Positions 18,261 to 28,640 are shown, numbered from the stretch's first letter. The stretch is 64,000 nt of DNA from Acidobacteriota bacterium (GCA_022822745.1 JAJEAO010000011.1:23921-87920); one strand, 5' to 3'. Numbers and translations: made by a program. Notes: generated by a model not told the origin, from the sequence alone.

Positions 18261-20627
18261 TCAACCCAGGGGCTCCGGCGGCACGAGCGCCCCCACGACT
18301 TCGGCGAAGCCGGCCTTGACGACCCACTTGCCCGCCCGCCCCCTCGTCCCGATGCGGAACTGGCCTTTCTCCTCACCCCTCTGGAGATTCCGGAGCTGTC
18401 CGCCGGTGGTCTTCACGGTCAACAGATCCTTGCCGACCGAGATGCTGAAGCCGAGGACGCGATCCCCGACGCCCAGGCGGATCGCGCGGACGCCGAACCC
18501 CGGGCCGCGCAGGAGGTTGATCTCCTTCACGTCCACGAGGAGCACGCGCCCCTTCTCGGTGACGAGAGTCAGCGTGTCCTCCCCGTTGGTGAGCGCCACG
18601 CCGAGGATCGAGTCGTCTTCGCGCAGCCGGGCGTAGCGTCGGCCGGGGCGCTTCGACGCCGCGCGGAAGCTCGCCAGCCGGAAACGGAGCGCCTGGCCGC
18701 TCCGGGTCACCGCCACCGCCTGCTCCGGGGCGCGACCGCGGCCCGCCCGTCCGAGCGCCCTCGGATCGAGGCTCAGGAGCGAGACGATCCGTTCGCCGTC
18801 GCGCAACGCGAACAGCGTCTGAACCGGGTCGCCGTAGCCGGTGCTCGCGGGGACATGCGCGATCTGGGTCGTGAACGCGGTCCCGAACGAGGAGAACAGC
18901 GCGACCGGGGCTCGGGTGTTGCCGGGTTCGACGGCCACCACCCGGTCCCCGTCGCGAAGGCGCAGCTTCTCCAGCTCCCGCACCTCGCGCTGCCGCCGGA
19001 TCCATCCGTCCCGGGTGAGCACCACGGTGGCCTCCTCGTCCGGGAGCAGATCCTCTTCGACGAAGTCGTCGGACGCCGGAGCCGACGCGAAGCGCGTCCG
19101 GCGCGGCCCCCGGGTCCGGAAGCGGTCGCGGATTTCCACGAGCTCGCGCCGGACCTCGGCGGCGATCCGGCGAGTGCTCCCGAGCAGCTTCTCCACCTCC
19201 GCCAGCCGGGCCTTCCGCTTCCTCGCCTCCTCGACGAGAACCTGGATCTCGAGTCGGGCCAGCCGGTACACCCGCAGTTGGAGGATGGCGTCGGTCTGCA
19301 CGGCGTCCAGCGGCAGCTCCTGCCGAATCCGCCGGGCCGCGTCCGCCTTGCCCGAGGAGGCTCGCACGATCTCGAGGATGCGGTCGAGCGCGTCGAAGAC
19401 CAGCAGGAAGCCGTCGAGGAGATGAAGCCGCGCCTCGAGTCGCCGGCGCTCGTCGGCGAGCCGCCTCCGGACCACATCGCGCCGGAAGTCGAGGAAGTCG
19501 GTGAGGAGCGTCCGGACCCCGACCCGCTCCGGCGCCCCGCCCGGCGACTGGACGAAGCGAAGGCAGGTCAGGTCCACGGGGACCGAGGCGAGCAGCGGCG
19601 TCCGCTTCGAGAGCAGCGCCACGATCCGGTCCAACGGAATGTCCTTCCGGGTTTCCAGCCGGATCCTGACATCGTCGGTGGAGAGATCGCTGACCCCGAG
19701 GAGTCCCGGGATCGAACTGTCGGCCGCCAGCGCGCCGAGCCGCTCCACCAGTTGCGCCTTGTCCACGCCGTAGGGGACCGATGTGATGTGGATCGTGCGG
19801 ACCCGTCCGCGCACGCCCTGCTCCTCCACCCGGCCCCGGACGCGGATCGAGCCCCGCCCCCTGCGGTAGATCGCTGCGACTCTCTCGGGAGGATCCAGGA
19901 TCTCGCCGCCGGTCGGAAAGTCCGGCCCGGGCAGGCGCTCCGCGAGCCCGTCGTCGCCGAGTTCGGGGTCGTCGAGAAGCGCGATGAGGGCGTCGAGCAC
20001 CTCGACGGGCCTGTGGGGCGGGATCTGGGTGGCGACCCCGACCGCGATCCCGCTGGACCCGTTCACGAGCAGCAGCGGCAGGCGGGTCGGCAGCACGACC
20101 GGCTCGGTCCGGGCGCCGTCGTAGGTCGGGCGCTCATCCACGGTGTTCGAGGCGAGATCTCCCAGGATGTCCTCGCTCACGGGCGGGAGCCGGCACTCGG
20201 TGTACCGCATCGCCGCCGGGGGGTCACCGTCGAGCGAGCCGAAGTTGCCCGACCCCTCGACGAGCGGCACGCGGGAGGCGAACGGCTGCGCGAGCCGAAC
20301 GAGCGCTTCGTAGATGGCGGAGTCCCCGTGGGGGTGGTAGGCCCCCATGACGTCCCCGACGACCTTGGCGCACTTCGAGAAGCGGCCGCCCGGACGAAGC
20401 CCCTTGCGCCACATCGCCACCAGGATCCGACGCTGGACCGGCTTCAGCCCGTCCCGCACATCGGGCAGAGCCCGGGCGGTGATCACCGAGAGCGCGTAGG
20501 TGCGGTACCGGTCCTCGGTGACTTCGGCGAGTTCGACCGGCCGCACCCTCGGCCCCGACCCGGCAGCGGACGCCGCGCCGAGAGGAAGCTTCGCGGCGGC
20601 GCGGCGGCGGACGGAAGCTCGGGTCAC
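18261..20627 (-). CDS. parC: DNA topoisomerase IV subunit A-type (GyrA/ParC)
   Basis: [31 protein letters not shown]...[22 protein letters not shown]...[10 protein letters not shown]. Confidence 0.93.
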   Translation of the reverse strand: MTRASVRRRAAAKLPLGAASAAGSGPRVRPVELAEVTEDRYRTYALSVITARALPDVRDGLKPVQRRILVAMWRKGLRPGGRFSKCAKVVGDVMGAYHPHGDSAIYEALVRLAQPFASRVPLVEGSGNFGSLDGDPPAAMRYTECRLPPVSEDILGDLASNTVDERPTYDGARTEPVVLPTRLPLLLVNGSSGIAVGVATQIPPHRPVEVLDALIALLDDPELGDDGLAERLPGPDFPTGGEILDPPERVAAIYRRGRGSIRVRGRVEEQGVRGRVRTIHITSVPYGVDKAQLVERLGALAADSSIPGLLGVSDLSTDDVRIRLETRKDIPLDRIVALLSKRTPLLASVPVDLTCLRFVQSPGGAPERVGVRTLLTDFLDFRRDVVRRRLADERRRLEARLHLLDGFLLVFDALDRILEIVRASSGKADAARRIRQELPLDAVQTDAILQLRVYRLARLEIQVLVEEARKRKARLAEVEKLLGSTRRIAAEVRRELVEIRDRFRTRGPRRTRFASAPASDDFVEEDLLPDEEATVVLTRDGWIRRQREVRELEKLRLRDGDRVVAVEPGNTRAPVALFSSFGTAFTTQIAHVPASTGYGDPVQTLFALRDGERIVSLLSLDPRALGRAGRGRAPEQAVAVTRSGQALRFRLASFRAASKRPGRRYARLREDDSILGVALTNGEDTLTLVTEKGRVLLVDVKEINLLRGPGFGVRAIRLGVGDRVLGFSISVGKDLLTVKTTGGQLRNLQRGEEKGQFRIGTRGRAGKWVVKAGFAEVVGALVPPEPLG

Positions 20628-20657
20628 GCCGCCGCCGGGAGGTAGGCTGGCGCGGTC

Positions 20658-21032
20658 ATGTCCGTCGAGGCGCCCTCTCCCCGCCTGCCGGGAATCTCGC
20701 TCCTCGTGCTCGCCACGGTTGCGGTCGCGGCCGCGCCGCAGCTCGACCGGCTCGCGGGGGCCGTCCGGCTGTGCCTCGTCCAGAGGATGGCCGGGATCCC
20801 GTGTCCCCTCTGCGGGGGCACTCGCGCCGTTGCCGCCCTCGCGCGGGGCGGGTTCGTTGAAGCGCTCGCCTGGAATCCGCTCGCCGCCGTCGGCGTCACG
20901 CTGGCCGTTCCTCTCGGCGCGGCCATGGCCTCGGGGTGGGATCCTCCGGTGTCCTGGGGGAGGAGGCTCCTGTTCCCTGTCGCCGCCGCCGCGGTCATGA
21001 ACTGGGCCTACCTCCTCGCCGCCGGGCGCTGA
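20658..21032 (+). CDS. DUF2752 membrane protein
   Basis: [32 protein letters not shown]. Confidence 0.82.
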   Translation: MSVEAPSPRLPGISLLVLATVAVAAAPQLDRLAGAVRLCLVQRMAGIPCPLCGGTRAVAALARGGFVEALAWNPLAAVGVTLAVPLGAAMASGWDPPVSWGRRLLFPVAAAAVMNWAYLLAAGR

Positions 21033-21049
21033 CCCCGTCGAAGACCCAT

Positions 21050-21092
21050 GGAGCGCCGCTCTCCACCGGTTCTCCCGGTAGGGGTGCGGCGC
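21050..21092. repeat. Degenerate copy of the dispersed intergenic repeat (site D)
   Basis: tggagcgccgctctccaccggttctcccggtaggggt shares words with site B (44.5 kb) in inverted orientation. Confidence 0.45.
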
Positions 21093-21110
21093 GGCCCAGG
21101 CGCCCGACGA

Positions 21111-21392
21111 TCAGTCATCGCCACCGGAGGATTCCACCATCTTCAGAAACGCCGCCAGGCGCTCGTTCTCGTAGCGAACGACATTCAGGAACAGGCTCTC
21201 GATCAGGTACCGACGCCTCTCTTCCTCGGTCATCGCATCGGCGATGTGGGTGATCTCCCCCATCATCGTCTCGTAGGTGTTGCGGAACTCGCTGCGGACC
21301 GAGACTTCCTGGTAGAGCGCCTCCAGGATGGCGAGCAGATCCCCGTCCAGCGGGATCCGGCGCCCGCCGCGCATCGTGATGGAGCGCATCAT
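21111..21392 (-). CDS. Small conserved hypothetical protein coupled to STAS protein
   Basis: MMRSITMRGGRRIPLDGDLLAILEALYQEVSVRSEFRNTYETMMGEITHIADAM; stop/start overlap with upstream STAS gene. Confidence 0.6.
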   Translation of the reverse strand: MMRSITMRGGRRIPLDGDLLAILEALYQEVSVRSEFRNTYETMMGEITHIADAMTEEERRRYLIESLFLNVVRYENERLAAFLKMVESSGGDD

Positions 21393-21742
21393 CGCGCTCC
21401 CTGCTCGGCGAGCGCTTCGACACCGTTCTCCACGGTGTCGTGGATCGTCATGAACTCGTGCGCGCCGGTCATGCGCAGCATCCGCGCCACCCGGTCTTCG
21501 AGCCCGGCGAGCATGATCCGCCCGCCCCGGTCCGTCACTCGGCGATAGAGGTCCATCAGGCAGCCGATGGCCGCCGAGTCCACGTAGTTCACCGCCGAGA
21601 AGTCCAGCACCACCCGCGGCGCCTCCTCGGGCAGGCGCTGATGCACCTGCTCGACGAAGGAGTCGAGCACGGCATACACCAGCCGCGGGCCCTCCGGGCG
21701 AAACACGGTGACGCCGGAAGCGATGCGCGTCGTGATCGTCAT
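21389..21742 (-). CDS. STAS-domain anti-sigma factor antagonist
   Basis: PRVVLDFSAVNYVDSAAIGCLMDLYRRVTDRGGRIMLAGLEDRVARMLRMTG. Confidence 0.85.
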   Translation of the reverse strand: MTITTRIASGVTVFRPEGPRLVYAVLDSFVEQVHQRLPEEAPRVVLDFSAVNYVDSAAIGCLMDLYRRVTDRGGRIMLAGLEDRVARMLRMTGAHEFMTIHDTVENGVEALAEQGAR

Positions 21743-21768
21743 GCTCTTGCCTCCCTGGTCGCCGGCCA

Positions 21769-22440
21769 TCACCGGCGCCTCGGCTTGCCGTCGGCCCCCC
21801 GGGCACGGGCGGGCTTTCGGCGGGCCTGGCGGTAGCGTCGCCGCACTTCCGCCCGGCCCCGGTGGATCCGGCTTTTCACCGTGCCCCCGGGGATGCCCAG
21901 CCGATGGCTGATCTCCTCGTAGGACAGCTCCTGGAAGAACCGAAGGTGAAGCACCTCCCGCAGCCGGGGCGACAGCGCCTCGAGGGCGTCGGCGAGGTGC
22001 CGGCGAGCCTCCCGGAGTTCGACGGTGCGGCCCGGGTCCGGACCGGGATCGGCCGCCCACTGCTCCAGTTCGCCCTCGTGGGGGCGCAACCGCTGCCGTT
22101 CACGGACCCGGGAACGGTAACGGTCGATGCAGAAGTTCCGGGCCACCGAGTTGAGCCACACGACGAAGTGAGCTCGGGGGTCGAACCGGTGGAGTTGCTG
22201 GTAGAGGTGCACCACGATCTCGTGGGACAACTCCTCGGCCTCCTCGTAGCTCCCGGTGAACCGGTAGGCGACCGAGAAGAGGCGCTTCCGGTGGCGGCCG
22301 ATGAGATCCCGCCACGCCGCTTCCGCGTCGATGTCCCCCGCGCGCAGCGCACGGATCGTGGCGAGGTCGAGGGCGTTCGGGTCGCCTCCGGCGGGAGTCC
22401 CGGTGGCGGCCCCGGGCCCGACGCCGGCGGAACGGCTCAG
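21769..22440 (-). CDS. ECF-type RNA polymerase sigma factor (start uncertain)
   Basis: LFSVAYRFTGSYEEAEELSHEIVVHLYQQL...LSPRLREVLHLRFFQELSYEEISHRLGIPGGTVKSRIHRGRAEVRR. Confidence 0.88.
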   Translation of the reverse strand: MSRSAGVGPGAATGTPAGGDPNALDLATIRALRAGDIDAEAAWRDLIGRHRKRLFSVAYRFTGSYEEAEELSHEIVVHLYQQLHRFDPRAHFVVWLNSVARNFCIDRYRSRVRERQRLRPHEGELEQWAADPGPDPGRTVELREARRHLADALEALSPRLREVLHLRFFQELSYEEISHRLGIPGGTVKSRIHRGRAEVRRRYRQARRKPARARGADGKPRRR

Positions 22441-23264
22441 GTCTCCGGGACCTCGGGACGCCCGGCCGCCACCCACGCCGTGTACCACAGGCTCGCCGCG
22501 TCGCCCGCCGCGCCGGACAGCAGGGAGTTCACGAGCGGGCCGAGCTCCCGCCACATGTTGTCCATGTAGAAGCGGTCGTACCCGGCGACGCCGCGGCGGG
22601 ACATGGAGTCCACGAACGTGATGTTGTCCACCCACACGTGCGCCTTGAGCGGGAGCGAGCGCATGTATTCCTCCGGACGATCCAGATAGAGGCCGGCGGA
22701 GTCGTCCACCCGGAGATCATTGGCGAAGGTCTCGAGGAGCTGGGTGTCGAAACGCCGGGCGAGCCCGTCCTGCTCGGTCGGCTGGCCATCCCCCGCGGCC
22801 GAGATGTTGGGCGGCGTGCTGATTTCCCCCACGAGCCACGAGACATCGGCCGCCAGACCGAGAACCTCGTCGAAGGCGCCCTCCCGGAACGCCTCCACGA
22901 GCTCGGCCCAGGTTTCGAGGAGGCGGTAGAGCGCGTCCCCGTTCGCGGTGATCTCTTCCTCGGAGAACCGCCGCCCGGCGAGCTCGCGGGTGACCGGGAC
23001 ATCCCAGAACGGGAACGCGTCGTAGCTCTCGAGATGGAAGTGCGCCGGGTTGCGCCCGCGCCCGGGATCCTCGAGCTCCTCGAAGAAGTCCTCCTCGCGG
23101 TCCTCGAAGAACTCCTTCAGCGGATCCCGCAGCGACTCGATGGCCTTCTCGCCGATGCGTCGGTGCCCCTCGGGCCCCCAGGCCGCCGCCGGCGCCCCCA
23201 CCGCGACGGCCACCAGCGCAGCCGCCGCCCCTGCGAGTCGCCGATCGGGTCGTGAGAATCGCAA
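22437..23264 (-). CDS. Secreted S1/P1-nuclease / zinc-dependent phospholipase C-like protein
   Basis: Signal peptide, mature N-terminus AWGPEGHRRIGEKAIESL, and PAHFHLESYD / WLVGEIS motifs. Confidence 0.68.
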   Translation of the reverse strand: MRFSRPDRRLAGAAAALVAVAVGAPAAAWGPEGHRRIGEKAIESLRDPLKEFFEDREEDFFEELEDPGRGRNPAHFHLESYDAFPFWDVPVTRELAGRRFSEEEITANGDALYRLLETWAELVEAFREGAFDEVLGLAADVSWLVGEISTPPNISAAGDGQPTEQDGLARRFDTQLLETFANDLRVDDSAGLYLDRPEEYMRSLPLKAHVWVDNITFVDSMSRRGVAGYDRFYMDNMWRELGPLVNSLLSGAAGDAASLWYTAWVAAGRPEVPET

Positions 23265-23375
23265 GGCTCGTCCGGCGGCCGGCCACCGACCGCGAAGTTC
23301 GGGATTCTAGACGGGCCGGGGTTTCTCCTGTCCGGCGCGGAGGCGCGACGGCCTCCCCGGTACGCTCCGCCCGCC

Positions 23376-23516
23376 GTGACGAACGCCGCCCCCCTCGCCC
23401 CCGGCGCCCGCGTCGTCATCCGGGACGCCGAGTGGATCCTCCGCCGGGTGGATCGCTCCCGCTCCGCAGGAGTCATGCCTTCTCGATCCCGCTCTGGTCG
23501 ACGTCATGTTGCTTGA
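23376..23516 (+). pseudogene. Truncated N-terminus resembling an SNF2-type (DISARM DrmD-like) helicase
   Basis: MTNAAPLAPGARVVIRDAEWILRRVDRSRSAG then loses similarity and stops. Confidence 0.4.
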
Positions 23517-23553
23517 CCGAGTGCGTCGGCGGATCCCCGCGACGGGCCCGGCG

Positions 23554-24027
23554 ATGAGTCAGGACCCCGACGCTTCCCGGCGCGCGTGGCCGTCATCCCC
23601 GCCCCCATCCGCTTCGAGACCCGATCGCGTCGAAGAAGCGGATCGTCGGGATCCAGGGGCCGGATGGCTTCCCGCAGCCCTCGCCGAACTGGACGCGCTC
23701 GACGAGGACATCGCGGAGGACGGCCTGCCACCGATCGGTCCGGCGGCTCGGTCGGCGGCCCGCGACCTGCTGCTCGCACTCCGTGAGCACACGGTGGCGT
23801 CGGTCGTGTACCCCACCGAGGACGCTGAAATCGCCATCTACTTCAGACCGCCGCGAATTCCGGCTTCGGTGACCGTGCGTATCGAGGACGATGGCGGCGC
23901 GTCCTGGTCCGCGCTCGTTCCCGGCCATTATGCCAACGGCCGATGTGAGGATCTGGCCGAACTTCCGCTGGGTGTTCTGAACCGGTCGCTCGAAGCGCTG
24001 TCCGGCCTGTCGGAATCGGCCAGTTGA
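23554..24027 (+). CDS. Hypothetical protein
   Basis: Uninterrupted ORF with coherent segment GWLPAALAELDALDEDIAEDGLPPIGPAARSAARDLLLALREHTVASVVYPTEDAEIAIYFRPPRIPASVTVRIEDDGG. Confidence 0.55.
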   Translation: MSQDPDASRRAWPSSPPPSASRPDRVEEADRRDPGAGWLPAALAELDALDEDIAEDGLPPIGPAARSAARDLLLALREHTVASVVYPTEDAEIAIYFRPPRIPASVTVRIEDDGGASWSALVPGHYANGRCEDLAELPLGVLNRSLEALSGLSESAS

Positions 24028-24361
24028 CCCGCCTCCGAGACCCGCGCGGTTCGGCCAGCTCGGCCATGGCGTTGTCGCCAGCGCGGCGGCCAGCCGCCCG
24101 GCGAACTCCTCCTGCGCGATGTCTTCCTCGAGCGGATCCCGGGCTCCTCGACCGCGGTAGATCAAATGGACCTGGCGCGCTGTGCCGGCCGGGGCGATGC
24201 CAGCCCTCGACTACAGGTTGAGGTGTAGTGCCACAGCCGCCCGCGTCGCGTCGTAACTCTCTCGACTACAACGAGTTGCAAATTCGAACTGTCGAAGATG
24301 AGCCGGGTGGAGGGGGCATGGCGCGGCGAGGACGCGTCGCGTTTCCCCGGCGTGATGGCGA

Positions 24362-25927
24362 TCAGGCGGGTTCGGCGCGCACTGCGAGGAGGTTGCGTTC
24401 CTCGCGGCCGAACACGGCGCCGATCCGGTGGATCGGTTCGCCGCGAGGGCGGTACTTCTCGGCGTAGCCTCGGTCCCGGATCTGCCGCATCGCCCGCGCC
24501 AAGGCCGTGTCGGCGTCCTCCCCGTCCTCCGCCATCTTGAATTCGAAGACGAACACCTGCCCTTCGTGGAGCAGGACCATGTCGGCCCGGCCACGATGGG
24601 AGGCCTCCTCCACCCGAACCTCCATCCCGATCGCCTGGAAGCAGGCGTAGAGCATCCCGGCGTACCACGCCTCGTAGCGAGCGAGTTCCGGACGGCTCTG
24701 CCACTGGTAAGGGACTCCGGCGAAGAAACTCTGCAGCCGGGCGGCGAAACCGTCGAAGTCGTTCTCTGCCAGCATCCGGCACAGCGCCCGGCCATCACTC
24801 GACACTTCCGCGCGGCCGGAACTGACGTGTTGAAGAAGACTGCTGTTCAGGCTGTAGCGGACCTCGAGATTCGGATAGTCGAGTGTGAACAGGGTCTGCG
24901 GTCCGAACCTCTCCTCGGCAGCGATCGTGAGGTAGCCGGTCTGGAACAGCAGGGCGTCGAGACGCATGTCATCCACATCGAACTTCGAGAGCAGGTTCGC
25001 ATCGGAGACCCGGTTCTCGAGTTCCAGCGTGTTCACTCGCCTGTCCATCATCAGGGGGAACAGGAAGCTGGGGGAACCGGTCTGGTACCAGTAGGGCTGG
25101 AACTCCCGACTGTCGAAGTGGAGAAGGATGTCGAAGGGGTTGTACACCTTCTCTCGACCGCGCCAGTGATAGCCGTTGTACCAGCGCCGGATCCCCTCCC
25201 GATCGAGCCCGGTCAACTCCGGCGCGAAAGTCGCATCGAGATCCCCGTCGGTGTAGCCGCAGAGCGTGGCGTAGCGCGGATCGAGGCTGAGATCCTTGAG
25301 GTTGTTCAGGCCCGAGAACAGGCTCACCTTGGAGAACATGCTGATCCCGGTCACGAAGACGAACCGGACATGCTCGGCGCTGCCCTTCATGATGCCGTAG
25401 AAGCCCCGAAGTATCTCCCGGTTCGCTTTCGCCAGCGCTGGCTTCCGGAGCGCATCCAGGATCGGCTTGTCGTACTCGTCCACGAGCACGACGACCCGTT
25501 TGCCCGTTCGGCGATGAAGCCGGTACAGCAGGTCGGTGAGGTGTTCGGGAGCGCGATCCGAGGTCGAACCCGGGTCGAGCCCCGAAGCGCGCTCGGCGAT
25601 CTCCAGTTGCTTGCGGATGTTGCCCTCGAGGTCTCCCTCCTCCGTGTACCGCCCGTCGAAGCTCAGGCGCAGGACCGGATACGTGTTGTCCCAGTTCCAG
25701 TGCTTGTGGATGTCCAGCCCCCGGAAGAGCGGCTCGCTGCCGGCGAACAGCTCGCGGAGCGTGTCGATCAGGAGGCTCTTCCCGAAGCGCCGGGGACGGG
25801 AGAGGAAGTAGTAGTCGCCCCGGTCGGTCAGCTCCCGGATGAGGGGCGTCTTGTCAACGTAGTAGCAGTCCGTCTCCCGGAGCCTGCGGAACGACTGGAG
25901 GCCGATGGGGAGGCGACGGCGTTTCAT
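24362..25927 (-). CDS. AAA-ATPase-like protein with C-terminal PD-(D/E)XK nuclease domain (DUF1703-type)
   Basis: MKRRRLPIGLQSFRRLRETDCYYVDKTPLIRELTDRGDYYFLSRPRRFGKSLLIDTL...VLVDEYDKPI...RGRADMVLLHEGQVFVFEFKMAEDG. Confidence 0.93.
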   Translation of the reverse strand: MKRRRLPIGLQSFRRLRETDCYYVDKTPLIRELTDRGDYYFLSRPRRFGKSLLIDTLRELFAGSEPLFRGLDIHKHWNWDNTYPVLRLSFDGRYTEEGDLEGNIRKQLEIAERASGLDPGSTSDRAPEHLTDLLYRLHRRTGKRVVVLVDEYDKPILDALRKPALAKANREILRGFYGIMKGSAEHVRFVFVTGISMFSKVSLFSGLNNLKDLSLDPRYATLCGYTDGDLDATFAPELTGLDREGIRRWYNGYHWRGREKVYNPFDILLHFDSREFQPYWYQTGSPSFLFPLMMDRRVNTLELENRVSDANLLSKFDVDDMRLDALLFQTGYLTIAAEERFGPQTLFTLDYPNLEVRYSLNSSLLQHVSSGRAEVSSDGRALCRMLAENDFDGFAARLQSFFAGVPYQWQSRPELARYEAWYAGMLYACFQAIGMEVRVEEASHRGRADMVLLHEGQVFVFEFKMAEDGEDADTALARAMRQIRDRGYAEKYRPRGEPIHRIGAVFGREERNLLAVRAEPA

Positions 25928-25985
25928 GGGCTTTCCGGCAACGCTACCACGCTCTCCCGCTGCCGACGCTCTGGCTGGAAGCCCT

Positions 25986-26831
25986 TCACACGCCGGGGGT
26001 TCCGCCACGCGCGAAGGTGAGAACGGAGACCGGGCCGGCGCCCGCGGCGAGGATCGCCCGGGTCGCGGCCCCGGCGGTGCTGCCGGTCGTCAGCACGTCG
26101 TCCACGAGCAGCAGCGGTCGTCCGACGAGGCTCGGCGCCAGTGTGCGCGTGCGGAAGACGCCGCGCACGTTCCGGCGGCGGCGCGCCGGGGTGACGGTGG
26201 TCTGCGGCGGGGAGTGGCGCCTTCGCAGGACGGAGGCCTCGATCGGGAGTCGCAACCGTTCCGCGACGCCCTCGGCGATGGACTGCGCCGGGTTGAAGCC
26301 GCGGCGGATGCGCCGCCACATCGGCGCCGGCATCGGAATCACGGCCACCGGCGGGCGCTCCGCTTCGGGCGGCAGCCCGGGCTCGGCCACGAGCGCATCT
26401 TCGGCGTCGGGCTCGGTAGTCGGATCCTCCGCCGCCGGATTCCGGAAGACCATCTCCCACGTCGTGGCCGCGGCGGCCGCGAGCAGCGCGGCGATCGGCT
26501 CCCGCCTCCGGTACTTCAACTCCACGACCGCGCGTCGGACCCGCCCTTCGTAGGGCGCCGCCGCGACCGCCCGGACCCACGGCGGCGGATCGTTCCGGCA
26601 CCGGCCGCACATCTCGGGCACGCGGAAATCGGCGCACCGCGGACAGGCGGCGAAGCGGGAGGGGACGATCAGTCGGGTCCGGCAATCGGCGCACACCGGC
26701 CCCCGCAGCGGATCCCGGAGCGGCTCGTCGCAGATGCAGCAGGGGCCCGGAACCAGGAGCTGCCCGAGGCCCTGTCGGATGCGGGAAACCGGGTCCGACC
26801 GAAGCAGAGTCGCCGGTCGCCCGCCGTTCAC
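25986..26831 (-). CDS. comF: ComF-family phosphoribosyltransferase
   Basis: Zinc-finger-like CCICDEPL...CADC...CPRC; PRPP motif VGRPLLLVDDVLTTGSTAGAAT. Confidence 0.9.
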   Translation of the reverse strand: MNGGRPATLLRSDPVSRIRQGLGQLLVPGPCCICDEPLRDPLRGPVCADCRTRLIVPSRFAACPRCADFRVPEMCGRCRNDPPPWVRAVAAAPYEGRVRRAVVELKYRRREPIAALLAAAAATTWEMVFRNPAAEDPTTEPDAEDALVAEPGLPPEAERPPVAVIPMPAPMWRRIRRGFNPAQSIAEGVAERLRLPIEASVLRRRHSPPQTTVTPARRRRNVRGVFRTRTLAPSLVGRPLLLVDDVLTTGSTAGAATRAILAAGAGPVSVLTFARGGTPGV

Positions 26832-28189
26832 ACGACCGGAGCCGTGGCGGTGGCGACCGGCTCGGCCGCGGCGCGCGGCGGGCCGAGTTCGAGAGCGACG
26901 GTCCCGAAAGCCCCGCAACGGTCGCAGGCGTCCTTCCACTCGGCGTGGCGTTCGCCGCACTCCGAACAGGCGAACTCGGCGGCCAGCGACGGCGCGCGGG
27001 CGATCACCTGTCGAGCGCGCGCCACCGCGCCGGCGAGGTCGCCGCGGCTCTCGAGGATGCGCGTCAGGCGGGCGCCCACGGCCGGGGAGTCGGCCGCCGA
27101 CAGTCCGGCGAGCGCGCCGGCGGCCTCGTCGAGCATGAACAGACGGTCGTAGAGCGCGCCGAGCAGGTAGCGCGAATTCCGGGAGGCCCGGCCTCCCGAA
27201 GAGCGGGTTTCCGCGATCGCCCGCTTCCAGACGGTGATGGCGTCCTCGGGACAGGTCTGGTCGAGGTAGTAGTCCTGGAGCGCGATGAGCGGGGCCATCG
27301 CCCGGGTCTCCGTGAAACCGCGACGCCACGCCTCCACCGCGGCCCGCTCGTTCCCGGCCCCGAGATAGGCCTTGCCCAGCCGGACCCACGCGGGCGCCGC
27401 GCCCGGATCCTCGTCGAGGACCGCCCGGAACACCCGCGCGGCCTCGACCGCCTCGCCGCGGTCGAGGAGCTGGACCCCGAGGGCGTGCCGAAGCGCCAAC
27501 GCCCGCCGCTCCTCCGCGGGTCTCCCGGAGCCGGGCGTGACCGAGAGGAGTCGCTGCTGGACCTGCAGAGCGGCGCGGGCGTCTCCGGCGGCGGTGAGGA
27601 GATCGCGAAGCTGACCGAGCGCCGACGCCGGAGGCTCGGCGTCCTCGGCGATCGTCTTCTCGAGCAGGTCGCGGGCGCGCCCCGGCTGCCCGTTCGCCGC
27701 CAGCGCTTCGGCCAGCGCGTAGGCGAGGCCGGTGTCTCCCCGGTCGTCTTCGACCGCTTCCTCCAGCGCCGCGACGGCCTCGCTCCAGCGCCCGATCCGC
27801 ATCAGGCACTCCGCCTTCCGTCGGAGCGTCTCCCGGTCGGCTCCGGCGTACTCCTCCGCCGCCTCCAGGCTCAGCAGCGCCTTCTCGAAACGGCCGGACG
27901 CCATCTCCTCCACGCCCTCCCGGAAGAGCCGGTCGCCTTCGTCGAGGTCCCTCTGCCCGCGGCGGAGGCGGCGCTCGCGAACCAGCCGACGGATTCGCCC
28001 GGCGCCGTCGAAGGCGAGGGCCACCGCCGCGCCGAGGCCCACGCCGCCCAGCATCACCTTCCAGAGCTCCACCCGGATCGGCAGGAACAGCGGGATCCGC
28101 ACGGTCACGAGCTGCCCGTTTCCCCCCACGACCAGCAGCCCGAACGCCGCGGTCACCAGGATGCCGACGAAGAACAGCAGGAAGCGCAT
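26828..28189 (-). CDS. LapA-like membrane segment fused to LapB-like TPR protein with zinc ribbon
   Basis: N-terminal two TM helices FLLFFVGILVTAAFGLLVV...WKVMLGGVGLGAAVAL; TPRs; C-terminal FACSECGERHAEWKDACDRCGAFG. Confidence 0.75.
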   Translation of the reverse strand: MRFLLFFVGILVTAAFGLLVVGGNGQLVTVRIPLFLPIRVELWKVMLGGVGLGAAVALAFDGAGRIRRLVRERRLRRGQRDLDEGDRLFREGVEEMASGRFEKALLSLEAAEEYAGADRETLRRKAECLMRIGRWSEAVAALEEAVEDDRGDTGLAYALAEALAANGQPGRARDLLEKTIAEDAEPPASALGQLRDLLTAAGDARAALQVQQRLLSVTPGSGRPAEERRALALRHALGVQLLDRGEAVEAARVFRAVLDEDPGAAPAWVRLGKAYLGAGNERAAVEAWRRGFTETRAMAPLIALQDYYLDQTCPEDAITVWKRAIAETRSSGGRASRNSRYLLGALYDRLFMLDEAAGALAGLSAADSPAVGARLTRILESRGDLAGAVARARQVIARAPSLAAEFACSECGERHAEWKDACDRCGAFGTVALELGPPRAAAEPVATATAPVV

Positions 28190-28220
28190 GGGGCGTCGCG
28201 GTCGGGGCCGCTCCCGGATT

Positions 28221-28640
28221 CTACGCGGGGTCGGGGGCGCGAGTCGGGGGCGGATTCGGAGGCGTCGAGGGGGGTTCCGGAGCCCACCGCGGCGCGTCTC
28301 CCCACAACCTCTCGAGCTGGTAGTACTCGCGGTGCTCGGGGGAGAAGATGTGGACGACGAAGTCCACGTAGTCCGCCAGCAGCCAGCCCCCGGCGGGGCT
28401 TCCCTCGATGTGCGTGGGCTTCCGACGGGCCTCTTCGAGCAGGCCGCGCCGGATCGCCTCCACGACCGTCTGACGCCTCCGCTCGGACGAAGCGGTCGCG
28501 ATCACGAAGAAATCCGTGAAGCCGGCGAGTTCGCGGAGGTCGAGGACCAGCACGTTCTCGGCGCGTTCGGCGAGCGCCGTGGCGGCGGCGAAACGGGCTT
28601 CGCGCTCGGACCGGGACAGTGCGGATCCCTCGGTGGTCAT
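28221..28640 (-). CDS. rsfS: Ribosome silencing factor RsfS
   Basis: VLVLDLRELAGFTDFFVIATASSERRRQTVVEAI...PTHIEGSPAGGWLLADYVDFVVHIFSPEHREYYQLERLWGDAP. Confidence 0.94.
   Translation of the reverse strand: MTTEGSALSRSEREARFAAATALAERAENVLVLDLRELAGFTDFFVIATASSERRRQTVVEAIRRGLLEEARRKPTHIEGSPAGGWLLADYVDFVVHIFSPEHREYYQLERLWGDAPRWAPEPPSTPPNPPPTRAPDPA

Noticed and set aside
24030-24240. Recombinase C-terminal remnant (minus-strand LIYRGRGARDPLEEDIAQEEFAGRLAAALA)
   Set aside because: Only a vague resemblance over about 30 residues; not enough to name a family.
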